DNA of 58,086 nucleotides from Myxococcales bacterium. GTDB lineage: Bacteria; Myxococcota; Myxococcia; Myxococcales; JAKAPL01. Shown piece by piece: positions 1 to 8,510 of this stretch (its first letter is position 1; each line of letters starts with the position of its first letter). The position numbers and the translations under genes are program-made. Below the pieces are notes generated by a model. It was not told where the DNA came from. It worked only from the letters and a program-made list of their open reading frames with translations, and did no database searches. The stretch covers positions 1-58,086 of the forward strand of contig JAKAPL010000020.1 in NCBI GenBank assembly GCA_021807105.1, in the 5' to 3' direction.

Positions 1-26
1 CCGCGGGACGGGGCTCCGTCCGCGCC

Positions 27-100
27 GGACGGAGGCCCCACGGCACGAGACGGAGGCCCCACGGCACGAGACGGAGGCCCCACGGCACGAGACGGAGGCC
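27..100. repeat. 21-bp tandem repeat at window edge
   Basis: Four near-identical 21-bp units (core ACGGAGGCCCCACGGCACG) run up to position 100 and end directly against the conserved block at 101-149. The array may continue to the left of the window. The period equals that of the arrays at 10.1, 38.5, 39.1, 47.7 and 57.6 kb. Because 21 is a multiple of three, frames stay open through the array by construction, so open frames here are not evidence of coding. Confidence 0.85.
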
Positions 101-149
101 CGGCTGCGGTCTCGAACGCCTCGCTACGCCGTACCGTGAATAAGACGGG
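101..149 (-). repeat. conserved island-edge element, copy A
   Basis: Read on the minus strand this starts CCCGTCTTATTCACGGTACG and continues with GCGTAGCGAGGCGTTCGAG, matching copies at 37985, 47270, 48136 (minus) and 57546. It ends exactly where the 21-bp repeats begin, so the element marks the border of a tandem-repeat island, as in the other copies. No protein family is recognised in any frame. This is the shortest of the five copies, retaining only the first ~49 bp. Confidence 0.85.
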
Positions 150-375
150 TTCACACACTCTGGGCTCCCCCCGCCGGACCGAAAAAAGCCATTGACAAGC
201 CGGCGTGCGGGCGGGAATCTTGCGCCCGCCTGCCCGCCGGAGAAGCCGCCATGAAGCCCGTTTTCACCGCCGCCCCCTTCCCGCTCGCCGCCCGTGCCGG
301 CGCCATGGGGCTCCAAGGCGCAAGCGGTGCCGGCGATGGCTTCGTTCCACCCTGGCCGAACTGGGTGAACGATCG

Positions 376-1050
376 ATGACCCGACGTGCCGCGTGGGGTT
401 GTGTCGCGCTCCTCGGCGCCGCCGCGCTGCTCTCCGCCTGCTGCGGGGGCGGGCCGACCGGCCCGGCGATCCTGAACGACGCGACCTCGCTCGATCCGCC
501 GCTCCCTCCTCCCGCGGCCGACGGGGGCGATCCCTACCCGCCCACCTGCAACGTCCAGTCGTTCCAGAACGACAAGGGGAACTACGCCCAGGCGGACGCG
601 ACCTGCTGGGTCCCGGCCGGCATCGGTCAGGTCTGGAAGGCGCTCCAGGACCCGACGGTCACCGAGGATCCGCACACCACGAGCTTCTCGGTCACGAACG
701 TGCCGGACAGCGACCCGAGCCACGTCCTCCACCAGATGATCCACTACAACCTGACCGACATCCTCCAGGTCTCCTACGACCTCGAGTGGATCCACGTCCT
801 CGACGAGGGGACGGTGGCCGATCCGGACCATGTCGTGATCACCTTCCAGAAGGTCTCCGGCACCTCGTACGTCTCGCTCTGGGCGGACAGCTTCGAGCTC
901 ACCTCGCCCGCGGCCGGCGTGACCAAGCTGGTCATCTCCGCGCACGAGAACGCGATGACCTGGAGTCCCACGGACCTCCAGAAGGGGATCCTCCAGTACT
1001 ACTCGAACATCGGGTCCAAGCTCGGGGTGCCGGCGAACGTCCCGCAGTGA
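376..1050 (+). CDS. lipoprotein with START/SRPBCC-like domain
   Basis: A 224-residue protein. The ATG at 376 gives a classical lipoprotein signal (MTRRAAWGCVALLGAAALLS, then AC): Arg-rich start, Ala/Leu core and an LSAC lipobox. Earlier in-frame starts would bury this signal. After a Pro-rich linker the mature part resembles START/SRPBCC helix-grip proteins, with a VPAGIGQVWKAL-type first strand and helix, alternating strands and a C-terminal long helix (SPTDLQKGILQYYSNIGSKL). In that family the fold binds hydrophobic ligands. No catalytic residue can be assigned and the ligand is unknown. It lies 33 bp upstream of the mutase gene in the same direction, so co-transcription is possible. Confidence 0.75.
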   Translation: MTRRAAWGCVALLGAAALLSACCGGGPTGPAILNDATSLDPPLPPPAADGGDPYPPTCNVQSFQNDKGNYAQADATCWVPAGIGQVWKALQDPTVTEDPHTTSFSVTNVPDSDPSHVLHQMIHYNLTDILQVSYDLEWIHVLDEGTVADPDHVVITFQKVSGTSYVSLWADSFELTSPAAGVTKLVISAHENAMTWSPTDLQKGILQYYSNIGSKLGVPANVPQ

Positions 1051-1083
1051 CGGGTTGAAGACGCGCCCGTTCTGTGCGAAGGG

Positions 1084-2781
1084 ATGGCCTCGATGAGCGC
1101 CCGGGAGCAGAAGGAGCCGGTCGATCCCGTCGCCGCGGCTCGGGCTTCCTGGGAGAAGGAGATCCTCGAACCGGCGCTCGAGAAGACCCCGCGGCGGCGG
1201 TCCCTCTTCGCGACCGACAGCGGGATCCCCATCCCGGATCTCCTCACGCCCGCGGATCGGTCCGGCGAGGACTACCTGCGCGAGGTCGGCTTCCCGGGGC
1301 AGTACCCGTTCACCCGCGGCCCGCAGGCTTCCATGTACCGGGGGCGCCTCTGGACGATGCGCCAGTTCGCGGGCTTCGGGACCCCCGAGGACACCAACGG
1401 CCGCTTCCATTACCTGCTCCGCCAGGGGGGGACCGGGCTGTCGACCGCCTTCGACATGCCGGCCCTCATGGGCTACGACTGCGACAGCCCGTTCGCGCTG
1501 GGCGAGGTGGGGAGAGAGGGCGTCGCGGTCTCCTCGCTCGCCGACTTCGAGCTGCTCTTCGCGGGCATCCCCTTCGCCGAGGTCACGACCTCGATGACGA
1601 TCAACGCGTCCGCGATCGTGGCGCTCTGCATGTACATCGCGGTGGCCGAGAAGGCGGGCGTGCCGCGCGCCGCGCTCGGGGGGACGCTCCAGGCCGACAT
1701 CCTCAAGGAGTACATCGCCCAGAAGGAGTGGATCGTCCCGCCGCGGCCGGCCGTCCGGATCGTCGTGGACATGATCGAGTTCTGCAGCCGGCAGATGCCG
1801 CGCTGGAACCCGATCTCGATCAGCGGCTACCACATTCGCGAGGCGGGGGCGACGGCGGTCCAGGAGCTGGCCTTCACCCTGGCCGACGGCCTGGGCTACG
1901 TCGAGGAGTGCGTCGCGCGCGGCCTCCCCGTCGATGACTTCGCGCCGCGCCTCTCGTTCTTCTGGGACGTGCACAACGACTTCTTCGAGGAGATCGCCAA
2001 GTTCCGGGCGGGGCGCCGCATCTGGGCGCGCGAGCTGCGCGAGCGGTTCCACGCGAAGAACCCGCGGTCCTGGATGCTGCGCACCCACGCCCAGACCGCC
2101 GGCGTGACGCTGACCGCGCAGCAGCCCCAGAACAACATCGCGCGGGTGGCGATCCAGGCGCTCGCCGCGGTCCTCGGGGGCACCCAGTCGCTCCACACGA
2201 ACTCGCTGGACGAGACCTACGCGCTGCCGACCCAGGAGGCGGCGACCATCGCCCTGCGGACCCAGCAGATCCTCGGCTACGAGACGGGCGTCGACCGCGT
2301 CGTGGACCCGCTCGCCGGCAGCTACTACGTCGAGCAGCTCACCGACGAGGTCGAGCGGCGCGCCCGCGACTACCTGCGAAGGATCGACGAGATGGGCGGC
2401 ATCGTCCGCGCCGTCGAGGAGGGGTACCCGCAGAAGGAGATCGCCGAGAGCGCCTTCCGCCACCAGCGGGAGGTCGAGACCGGAGAGCGCGTCATCGTCG
2501 GCGTCAACCGCTTCCAGTCGGGGGGCGCCGGCAGGATCCCGACCCTCGAGATCGATCCGCGGGTCGCCGAGCACCAGCAGCGGCGGCTGGCCGAGGTGAA
2601 GCGGACCCGGGACGCGGCGGCCGTCGAGGAGACGCTGCGCCGGGTCGCCGCCGCCTGCGCGAGCGGCGAGAACCTCGTCGAGCCCGTCCTCGCGGCGGTC
2701 CGGGCGTACGCGACGCTCGGCGAGATCTGCGACGTCTTCCGGCGCGAGCTGGGCAGCTACCGCGAGGCGAGCAGCTTCTAG
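1084..2781 (+). CDS. acyl-CoA mutase large subunit (methylmalonyl-CoA mutase type)
   Basis: A 565-residue protein matching the N-terminal TIM-barrel subunit of B12-dependent acyl-CoA mutases. Family motifs are clear: [15 protein letters not shown], the [13 protein letters not shown] region, [70 protein letters not shown] and [13 protein letters not shown]. The C-terminal cobalamin-binding domain (DxHxxG) is absent, as expected for two-subunit enzymes, so a separate B12 subunit must lie outside the window. The reaction is carbon-skeleton isomerisation, most likely (R)-methylmalonyl-CoA to or from succinyl-CoA. Isobutyryl- or ethylmalonyl-type specificity is not excluded, because the residue after TRGP is Gln rather than the Tyr of classical methylmalonyl-CoA mutase. 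The TAG stop begins a 12-bp sequence shared with the ends of the inverted-repeat elements at 32.6 and 53.1 kb. Confidence 0.93.
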   Translation: MASMSAREQKEPVDPVAAARASWEKEILEPALEKTPRRRSLFATDSGIPIPDLLTPADRSGEDYLREVGFPGQYPFTRGPQASMYRGRLWTMRQFAGFGTPEDTNGRFHYLLRQGGTGLSTAFDMPALMGYDCDSPFALGEVGREGVAVSSLADFELLFAGIPFAEVTTSMTINASAIVALCMYIAVAEKAGVPRAALGGTLQADILKEYIAQKEWIVPPRPAVRIVVDMIEFCSRQMPRWNPISISGYHIREAGATAVQELAFTLADGLGYVEECVARGLPVDDFAPRLSFFWDVHNDFFEEIAKFRAGRRIWARELRERFHAKNPRSWMLRTHAQTAGVTLTAQQPQNNIARVAIQALAAVLGGTQSLHTNSLDETYALPTQEAATIALRTQQILGYETGVDRVVDPLAGSYYVEQLTDEVERRARDYLRRIDEMGGIVRAVEEGYPQKEIAESAFRHQREVETGERVIVGVNRFQSGGAGRIPTLEIDPRVAEHQQRRLAEVKRTRDAAAVEETLRRVAAACASGENLVEPVLAAVRAYATLGEICDVFRRELGSYREASSF

Positions 2782-2790
2782 GAGGCTGGT
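2779..2790 (+). other. solitary end-like sequence TAGGAGGCTGGT at stop codon
   Basis: The mutase stop codon and the next nine bases read TAGGAGGCTGGT, identical to the first 12 bases of the inverted-repeat element at 32586. No inverted partner is visible within a few hundred bases, so this may be a decayed or solo end, or the preferred target sequence of the element. Confidence 0.5.
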
Positions 2791-2833
2791 CCGCTGTCTT
2801 TGACTTCCCGGGCCGGGGAATCAGAATGAGCCC

Positions 2834-5191
2834 ATGGCTGCTCTGCCGGGGCGCGCCCCCTCGTGGCGGCTGCTCCTCGCGATCCCGCTCCTGTCCGCCG
2901 CCGCGCCCACCTCGCCGTCGCTCCGGCTGCGGGCGGACGCCGCGTTCCCGCGGCCGGTCGCGGCCGGGCCGGAGGATCTCTTCCCGCTCTCGCGCCTGTC
3001 GCCGTACTTCGCGCGAGGGGCGCTCGCCGAGGCGAAGGCCGCCTTCGACGCGGGGGCCTATCCGCGCGCGCTCGCCGCGCTCGACGAGGCCCGGCCCGAG
3101 CGGCTCGCCCACCCCGAGCTGCGCCGCCCGGCGCGCTACCTCGCGGCCCTCTCGCTCGCCCGCGCGGGGCTGCCGCTCCCGGCGGCCCGGGAGCTGCTCG
3201 CGCTCGCCCGGGACTACCCCGTCCTCGCGGACTCGTGCCGGTTCGAGGCGGCGGCCGCGTTCGAGGCCGCGGGGGAGCCGCGGGGAGCCGCGGCCGAGTA
3301 CCGGCGGGTGAGCCCCGGCTCCCCGCTGCACGCGAACGCGCTCCTCGGCCGTGGCCGCGCCCTCGCGGCGGCCGGGGAGCCGCGCGAGGCGCTCGCCGTC
3401 CTCGCGCCGCTGCGCGAGGCTCCGGCGCCGGTCTCCGGGATCGGCAGGGACCTCGGCGCCGCGGCGCTGCTCGCGTCGGCGGCCATCGAGCGCCGGCTCG
3501 GGCGGCCGGCGGACGCGATCCGCGACGAGATCGAGGTCTGGCTCCGCCACCCGCTCTACCACGAGGCGGAAGGCGCGCGGACGGCGGCGGAGAGGACGGC
3601 GGCGGCGCTGGGGAGGAGCGTCTCGCGGCTCGCCGAGGCGAACGCCGCCCAGCTCGCCGCGCGGGCCGACCTGCTGCTCGCCGCCCACCGGCTCGACGCC
3701 GCGCGCGCGGCCTACGCGGGCCTGGCCCGCCGGCTGCCGCTCGTGGGCAAGCCCTCGGACCTGGCTTGCCGCGTCCACTTCGGCCTCGGCCGGACCTGGC
3801 GCAAGCTGCGGCGCCACGCGCGGGCGATCGCGGAGCTGCGGGGGGTCGCCGATCGCTGCCGGGGAGACGCCGACCTGCGGGCCAAGGCGCTCTACGTGCT
3901 CGGATCGTCGGCGTCGGTCGTCGAGCCCGCCCTCGGGCTCCGCGTCTATGACGCGCTCGCCGAGGACTTCCCCGACAGCTCGCTGGCCGACGACGCGCTC
4001 TTCTTCGCCGCGGACCTCGAGCTCGAGGCGGGCCGGACGGACGACGCCCGCGCCGCCTTCCGGCGGGTGGTCGACCACTACCCGGACGGCGACTACGCGG
4101 TCGAGGCGCTCTTCCGGCTCTTCTGGCTCTCGCGCGCCGAGGGCAAACCGGGCGCCGGGCTCTGGGCGCTCGATGCGATCGAGGGCAAGCTCGCCGGCGA
4201 GCGCGCGGTGGGGAGGAGCGAGCCGCTCCTGCGGGCCCGCTACTGGCGCGCCGAGACCCTGGCCGAGTCCCTCGATCCGGCCGAGCGCGCGCGAGGCGCC
4301 GCGCTCTTCGCCGCGCTGGCCCGGCAGGCGCCGTTCAGCTACTACGGCGCGCTCGCGTCCGGGAAGTTGCCGCCGGGCAGACCGCGGGCGCCGGACGGGG
4401 AGCCGCGGTCCGGCGAGCCCGCCCTCCACGCGGGGCCGCTCTGGGCGGACCCCCGCTTCCTCGCGGGCGTCGAGCTGATCCGGCTCGGCTTCCCGGAGGA
4501 AGCCGCCTCCGAGCTTTCGGCCGTCGACCGGCATCGGCTGACCGGCGAGCCGGTCCTGCTGCTCGCGATCGGTCTCGAGCGGGCCGGCGAGCCGCGGCTC
4601 GCTCACGCCATCGCCAAGGCGGCGCTCCAACTGCCCGACGGCGCGCCGGCCGGCGACGAGCTGCGGCTCTGGCGGGTGGCCTACCCGCTCGCGTACCGGC
4701 CCGGGATCGAGCGCTGGTCGGCGGCGGCGGGCGTGCCCGCGGACCTCGTGCAGGCCCTGACGCGGGAGGAGAGCGCGCTCGATCCCCTGGCCATCTCGGG
4801 GGCGGGCGCGGTCGGACTGACCCAGCTCATGCCCGCGACGGCCCGCCGGGTGGCTCGGAAGCTGGGGCTCGGCCCGCCGCCGCTCACCGCGCTGCTCTCG
4901 GCGGACTTGAACCTCCGCCTCGGCGCCGCCTACCTCGGGGGGTTGCTGCGCCGGTATCACGGAAGCGCGCCCCTCGCGCTCGCCGCCTACAACGCGGGGG
5001 AGGGGGCCGTCGATCGCTGGCTGGCGACGCTCCCGCGGCGGCAGCTCGACGCCTTCGTCGAGGAGATCCCGATCGCCGAGACGCGCGGGTACGTCAAGCG
5101 CGTGCTCGGAACTTACGCGACGTACCGCTTCCTGTACGGCCGCGGCGAGGATCGCTGGTCCCGCTTCGGCGGCCCGCTCACCGTGAAGTGA
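2834..5191 (+). CDS. soluble-type lytic murein transglycosylase with TPR-like superhelix
   Basis: A 785-residue exported protein. The ATG at 2834 opens a signal peptide (LLLAIPLLSAAA). Residues ~60-600 are Ala/Leu/Arg-rich helical repeats of TPR type, like the superhelical ring of Slt70 enzymes. The C-terminal ~150 residues are an SLT (GH23) domain: LVQALTREESALDPLAISGA with the catalytic Glu in REES, then GAVGLTQLMPATA, LNLRLGAAYLGGLL and ALAAYNAGEGAV. Family activity is non-hydrolytic cleavage of the MurNAc-GlcNAc bond in peptidoglycan, producing 1,6-anhydro ends, in the periplasm. It starts 52 bp after the mutase and is convergent with the next gene, from which it is separated by only 11 bp. 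Confidence 0.93.
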   Translation: MAALPGRAPSWRLLLAIPLLSAAAPTSPSLRLRADAAFPRPVAAGPEDLFPLSRLSPYFARGALAEAKAAFDAGAYPRALAALDEARPERLAHPELRRPARYLAALSLARAGLPLPAARELLALARDYPVLADSCRFEAAAAFEAAGEPRGAAAEYRRVSPGSPLHANALLGRGRALAAAGEPREALAVLAPLREAPAPVSGIGRDLGAAALLASAAIERRLGRPADAIRDEIEVWLRHPLYHEAEGARTAAERTAAALGRSVSRLAEANAAQLAARADLLLAAHRLDAARAAYAGLARRLPLVGKPSDLACRVHFGLGRTWRKLRRHARAIAELRGVADRCRGDADLRAKALYVLGSSASVVEPALGLRVYDALAEDFPDSSLADDALFFAADLELEAGRTDDARAAFRRVVDHYPDGDYAVEALFRLFWLSRAEGKPGAGLWALDAIEGKLAGERAVGRSEPLLRARYWRAETLAESLDPAERARGAALFAALARQAPFSYYGALASGKLPPGRPRAPDGEPRSGEPALHAGPLWADPRFLAGVELIRLGFPEEAASELSAVDRHRLTGEPVLLLAIGLERAGEPRLAHAIAKAALQLPDGAPAGDELRLWRVAYPLAYRPGIERWSAAAGVPADLVQALTREESALDPLAISGAGAVGLTQLMPATARRVARKLGLGPPPLTALLSADLNLRLGAAYLGGLLRRYHGSAPLALAAYNAGEGAVDRWLATLPRRQLDAFVEEIPIAETRGYVKRVLGTYATYRFLYGRGEDRWSRFGGPLTVK

Positions 5192-5202
5192 CCCCGGCGG
5201 GG

Positions 5203-6150
5203 TTACTGCCCGACGGGCGTCGTCTGCACGATCGTCCTCGGCGTTCCGCCCCGGAGCGACCAGAGCGCGACCGAGGAGCCGTCGAGGGTCGTCACCTCGT
5301 AGATCAGCTCGGAGTACCCGTCGCCGTCCACGTCGCCCGCCCCGACGAGCACCCCCCCCGCGCCTCCCTCCTGCCGGTCGACGAGGTGGGCGAGGTTACC
5401 CTTGGCGTCGGCGAGGTAGAGCAGGCTGAAGCGGTCGTCGAGCGCGTTGCCCCAGCGCAGGGAGACCGCGTACTGCGAAGCGGCCTCGCTGAAGCGGCCG
5501 GAGAAGAGGTTGATGGCGAGCGAGGAGGGGGCGTACTTCTGCGCCTGGATCCCCGTCTCGAGCTGCGCGGTGAGGGAGGCGTAGATCCGGTTCACGACTT
5601 CGCGGGAGGCGTCGGCCGAGGCGGGGGCGGCCGCCTCCTCCGGCGGCGCGTCGAGAGACGCGACGGCGAAGCCGCTGCCCGGCGTGGGGACCGGCGCCAC
5701 GAGGTAGACGACGAGGTCGCGGGCGTCGCAGAGGCTCTTGGCCAGCTCGACCGAGCTGATCCGCTCCGCCTCGCCGCCGTTCCAGCCGTCGGCGGCGGTC
5801 CAGAAGTAGAGGCGCCCGCCCTTGGCCTTCGCGACCGCCGCGGAGAAGTCCTTGGGATCGGTCAGGTGGCGGACGCCCGGACGCCCGCCGGGCCAATCGA
5901 TCGCCGTTCCTCCCGGCGTCGCCCGGCTCCAGAGGCGCGCGAGGCGGGCCTCGTCCGAGACGGCGGCCTCGACGACGGCGACGCCATGGCCGTACCGGGC
6001 GAGGAGGAACCGTCCGGAGGACCGCGCCCCGGGGGCTCGATCGGGGCAGGCGTTCCAGGCGGTCGGCGCGGCGGCATCGCCGGCCGGCGTCGCGCCGGAC
6101 CCCGACGCCGCCGCGAGGACGGCCCAGAGGCCCCACCATCCCGGGATCAT
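5203..6150 (-). CDS. exported hypothetical protein with a C-terminal FG-GAP-like motif
   Basis: A 315-residue protein of no recognised family. The N-terminus (MIPGWWGLWAVLAAASGSGA) is a plausible signal peptide. The middle is a mixed alpha/beta region with few cysteines. Near the C-terminus VGAGDVDGDGYSELIYEV is a calcium-loop-like DxDxDG motif followed by a strand, as in FG-GAP/integrin-like repeats, suggesting a surface or periplasmic location. It lies 39 bp after the upstream minus-strand lipoprotein and may share its transcript. Confidence 0.7.
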   Translation of the reverse strand: MIPGWWGLWAVLAAASGSGATPAGDAAAPTAWNACPDRAPGARSSGRFLLARYGHGVAVVEAAVSDEARLARLWSRATPGGTAIDWPGGRPGVRHLTDPKDFSAAVAKAKGGRLYFWTAADGWNGGEAERISSVELAKSLCDARDLVVYLVAPVPTPGSGFAVASLDAPPEEAAAPASADASREVVNRIYASLTAQLETGIQAQKYAPSSLAINLFSGRFSEAASQYAVSLRWGNALDDRFSLLYLADAKGNLAHLVDRQEGGAGGVLVGAGDVDGDGYSELIYEVTTLDGSSVALWSLRGGTPRTIVQTTPVGQ

Positions 6151-6189
6151 AGAGTCTGCTCTTACTCCGTTTGCGGCCGGCCGGCCAGA

Positions 6190-7149
6190 TCAGGGGACGG
6201 CCATCTCGGCGGTGAGCGCGCCGGAGGTCGCCGTGAGGATCGCCGCCCCGCTCGGCGTCCCCGCCGGGAAGCTCAACTGGACCGCGGCGTCGGCGATGGA
6301 GAGGGCGGTGCCCGGGCCGGCCAGGTTGAAGATCCAGGCCGGGACGCCGAACACCTCGCTTCCGTCGGCCGCGAGGGCGCGGGCGAGGACGACGATGCTG
6401 CCGTCGGAGGCGACGCGGTGCTCGAGCGCCGCCGACACCGGCGCTCCGACGATCGCGACCTGGAACGTCTGGCCCGCGCCGCCCGAGAGGCCGCCGGTGA
6501 AGCTGCCCGTGCCGCTCCCGCTCGCCGGGAGCGCCGTCAGGTAGAACTGGTCCGGCTGCTCGGGCACCACCACGATCGCGCCTGACCCGCTGCCGGCGGC
6601 GAGCCCCGAGGAGGCGAGGACCTCGCCGCCCGCGTCGCGGACCACCGCCTGGATCGTCTCCGCGCCGGTGCGCAGCAGGGCGAAAGCCGCGGGCAGCTCG
6701 GTGTCGTCCGCGATGGCGGCGGCGAGATGGCTCGGGTCGGCGAACTGGACGGACGCCGGGTCGCGGGTGAGGATGTCCGTCGATCCGGCCGCGGTCGCGC
6801 TCCCCGCCGGGAAGACCTGGATGGTCGCCTCGCCGGAGGCGACGGCGTCGAGCGCGAGGGTCTGGTTCCCCTCGTCGGCGACCTCCACGACGCTCGGATC
6901 GCTGCTCTCGACCCGATAGCCGCCGGCGCAGCAGGACGCGGCGCCGCCGGCCTCGAAGCTCACCGTGAGACGGCTGCCGACGGCCAGCGGCTTGGAGTCG
7001 ACGCCGATCCAGCGGAGGCCGGGCGTCATGGCGGCGGCCACCGGCGGCGAGGCGGCTGAGCCCATGCCGCAGCCGCCTTCTGCGCCGCCGAGCAGGATCG
7101 TCACGGCCGTTCCCAGGAGGAGCAGGGGGGCGAACGGGCGCACGGGCAT
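6190..7149 (-). CDS. lipoprotein or exported protein with bacterial Ig-like domain
   Basis: A 319-residue protein. I chose the ATG at 7149 because it directly precedes a signal peptide (MPVRPFAPLLLLGTAVTILL) ending near a Cys (GGAEGGCGMG). Residues ~40-120 look like a Big-2 type Ig fold: a SKPLAVGSRLTVSF strand, VESSDPSVVEV and GEATIQVF. The remainder is Gly/Ser/Ala-rich and beta-prone. No enzyme motif is visible. It is probably a secreted or outer-membrane-anchored structural protein, transcribed together with the downstream 315-residue exported protein. Confidence 0.72.
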   Translation of the reverse strand: MPVRPFAPLLLLGTAVTILLGGAEGGCGMGSAASPPVAAAMTPGLRWIGVDSKPLAVGSRLTVSFEAGGAASCCAGGYRVESSDPSVVEVADEGNQTLALDAVASGEATIQVFPAGSATAAGSTDILTRDPASVQFADPSHLAAAIADDTELPAAFALLRTGAETIQAVVRDAGGEVLASSGLAAGSGSGAIVVVPEQPDQFYLTALPASGSGTGSFTGGLSGGAGQTFQVAIVGAPVSAALEHRVASDGSIVVLARALAADGSEVFGVPAWIFNLAGPGTALSIADAAVQLSFPAGTPSGAAILTATSGALTAEMAVP

Positions 7150-7251
7150 GACTGTACCGGAAAGCAAGGCCGGTGCCACCCTCCCGTCGCGCAAGGCCCT
7201 GATTCTCCTCGCGCCGGTGGAGCGCGGGGAGCCGCCCCTCTGACCCCGATG

Positions 7252-8121
7252 TCACGGCGGCGAGAGGTTTTCGCCCTTCCAGTCGTACCGCGACTTGAGG
7301 TCCTGGACGTATTCCAGCCAGGCGTCCCGGTTGAACTTGTAGGCGCCGGAGACGCTCCCGAAGATCGCGCCGCCGTACCACATGGCCTCGAAGGCGGCGA
7401 TGACCGCGGTCACGCCCCAGAGCTGGTGGCGGGCGGCGTCGTAGACGCCGGAGCCGAAGAGGCCGTTCCAGGCGAGCGCGGCGAGCGCCGTCGTCGGCTG
7501 CCCCAGGTAGAAGTAACCGCTCCCCGGCACGACGGCGGAGAGGATCCCGGCGAGGGCGGGGCTGCGGCGAGGGAGGTCGCGGGCCCGGACGGTCTCGGCC
7601 GCGAGGCTCCTCGCCTGCGGGCCGAAGACGGGATCCTCCCGGAGCCGCTCGAAGGTCGCGCCGGCCCTCGCCGGCTCGCGCGCGAGGAGGTAGGACCAGC
7701 CGAGGAGCCAGCCGGCTCGCGAGCGGAGCGCGGCCGGGGGCCGGAGCGGCCCGGGCGACAGGAAACTTTCGAACGCCAGGGCGGCCGCCTGGGCGTCGCC
7801 CTGCCGGTAGCGCGATTCGGCGGCCTCGAAGGCCGCGACGAGCCGCACCTGCGGGTCGTGGCTCTCCTCGGCGAGCGACTCGAACCAGTCGCCCGCCTCC
7901 GCGGCCCGGCCGCCGCGCAGGTAGGCGAGGCCGATCTGGATCCGCGCGCGGCCCGCGCCCGCCGCGCCGGGGTTCTCGTAGAGCCAGCGTTCGTACTCGC
8001 CGATGGCGCGGTAGTAGTCGCCGCCCTCGTAGAGGTGGTCGGCGAAGCCGAGCGTCGCGTCGGGCGCAGGAGGGCCCGCGCAGAGCGCCGCGACCGAGAG
8101 GAGAGCCCCGAGCAGGCTCAT
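7252..8121 (-). CDS. TPR-containing membrane protein
   Basis: A 289-residue protein and the last gene of a coupled operon. The ATG at 8121 overlaps the stop of the yidD-like gene (ATGA). After a signal-like start, residues ~25-170 form tetratricopeptide-like helical pairs (HLYEGGDYYRAIGEYERWLY, ARIQIGLAYLRGGRAAEAG). The C-terminal third has hydrophobic helices (LAGILSAVVPGSGYFYLGQ, ALAALAWNGLFGSG, WGVTAVIAAFEAMWYGGAI), a pattern seen in proteins annotated as TPR plus TM2-like. Tight coupling to a YidD-like protein suggests a membrane-protein or envelope role, which is inference only. Confidence 0.78.
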   Translation of the reverse strand: MSLLGALLSVAALCAGPPAPDATLGFADHLYEGGDYYRAIGEYERWLYENPGAAGAGRARIQIGLAYLRGGRAAEAGDWFESLAEESHDPQVRLVAAFEAAESRYRQGDAQAAALAFESFLSPGPLRPPAALRSRAGWLLGWSYLLAREPARAGATFERLREDPVFGPQARSLAAETVRARDLPRRSPALAGILSAVVPGSGYFYLGQPTTALAALAWNGLFGSGVYDAARHQLWGVTAVIAAFEAMWYGGAIFGSVSGAYKFNRDAWLEYVQDLKSRYDWKGENLSPP

Positions 8122-8510
8122 CGGGCGTCCATCCAGAAGTCGCTGTCCGAGAGCGGGTCGAGGAAGTAGGGCTCTCCCTCGATCACGACGATCGGCAACG
8201 GCCGCAGCGCGCTCGACTCCATCCCGCGCAGGAGCCGGTCGATCGTCAGGAAGAACCCCCAGACGCCGTGCTTCTCCACCGCCCGCATCCCGTAGACCGC
8301 GCAGGTGGGCCTGTGGCGGCAGCGCGCGCCGTCGAAGACGGTGATGCTGTCGCGGTAGACCTCGAACGCGAAGTAGAACGGGTTCTCCGACGGCCGCCGG
8401 AACGTCCCGGCGGCGGGCGGAGCCTTCGCGTCGGCGGTGAGGGGCGCCGCGCCGGTCTCGAAGGGACCGAACGGCGCCGCGGCGAGCAGGAGCGCCGCGA
8501 GCGCGCTCAC
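8118..8510 (-). CDS. YidD-like membrane protein insertion factor
   Basis: A 130-residue protein with a GTG start at 8510 that overlaps the rarA stop (GTGA). The core GARCRHRPTCAVYGMRAVEK plus GVWGFFLTIDRLLRG matches the YidD/DUF37 signature: CRxxPTCSxYxxEAxxxxG, then xRLLRC. The second Cys of the family after RLLR is replaced by Gly. The N-terminus (MSALAALLLAAAPFG) looks like a signal peptide, unusual for short YidD proteins. Canonical yidD lies between rnpA and yidC; here it sits in a repair operon, so this is a divergent paralogue. The role in insertion is inferred from the family. Confidence 0.82.
   Translation of the reverse strand: MSALAALLLAAAPFGPFETGAAPLTADAKAPPAAGTFRRPSENPFYFAFEVYRDSITVFDGARCRHRPTCAVYGMRAVEKHGVWGFFLTIDRLLRGMESSALRPLPIVVIEGEPYFLDPLSDSDFWMDAR

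Noticed and set aside
151-2574. An 807-codon minus-strand open frame opposite the mutase
   Set aside because: It is a mirror frame produced by high GC codon bias; the plus-strand mutase is unambiguous.
5189-5204. Short ACCCC/GGGGT hairpin between convergent genes
   Set aside because: The stem is only five base pairs and lacks a T-tract; too weak to call a terminator.
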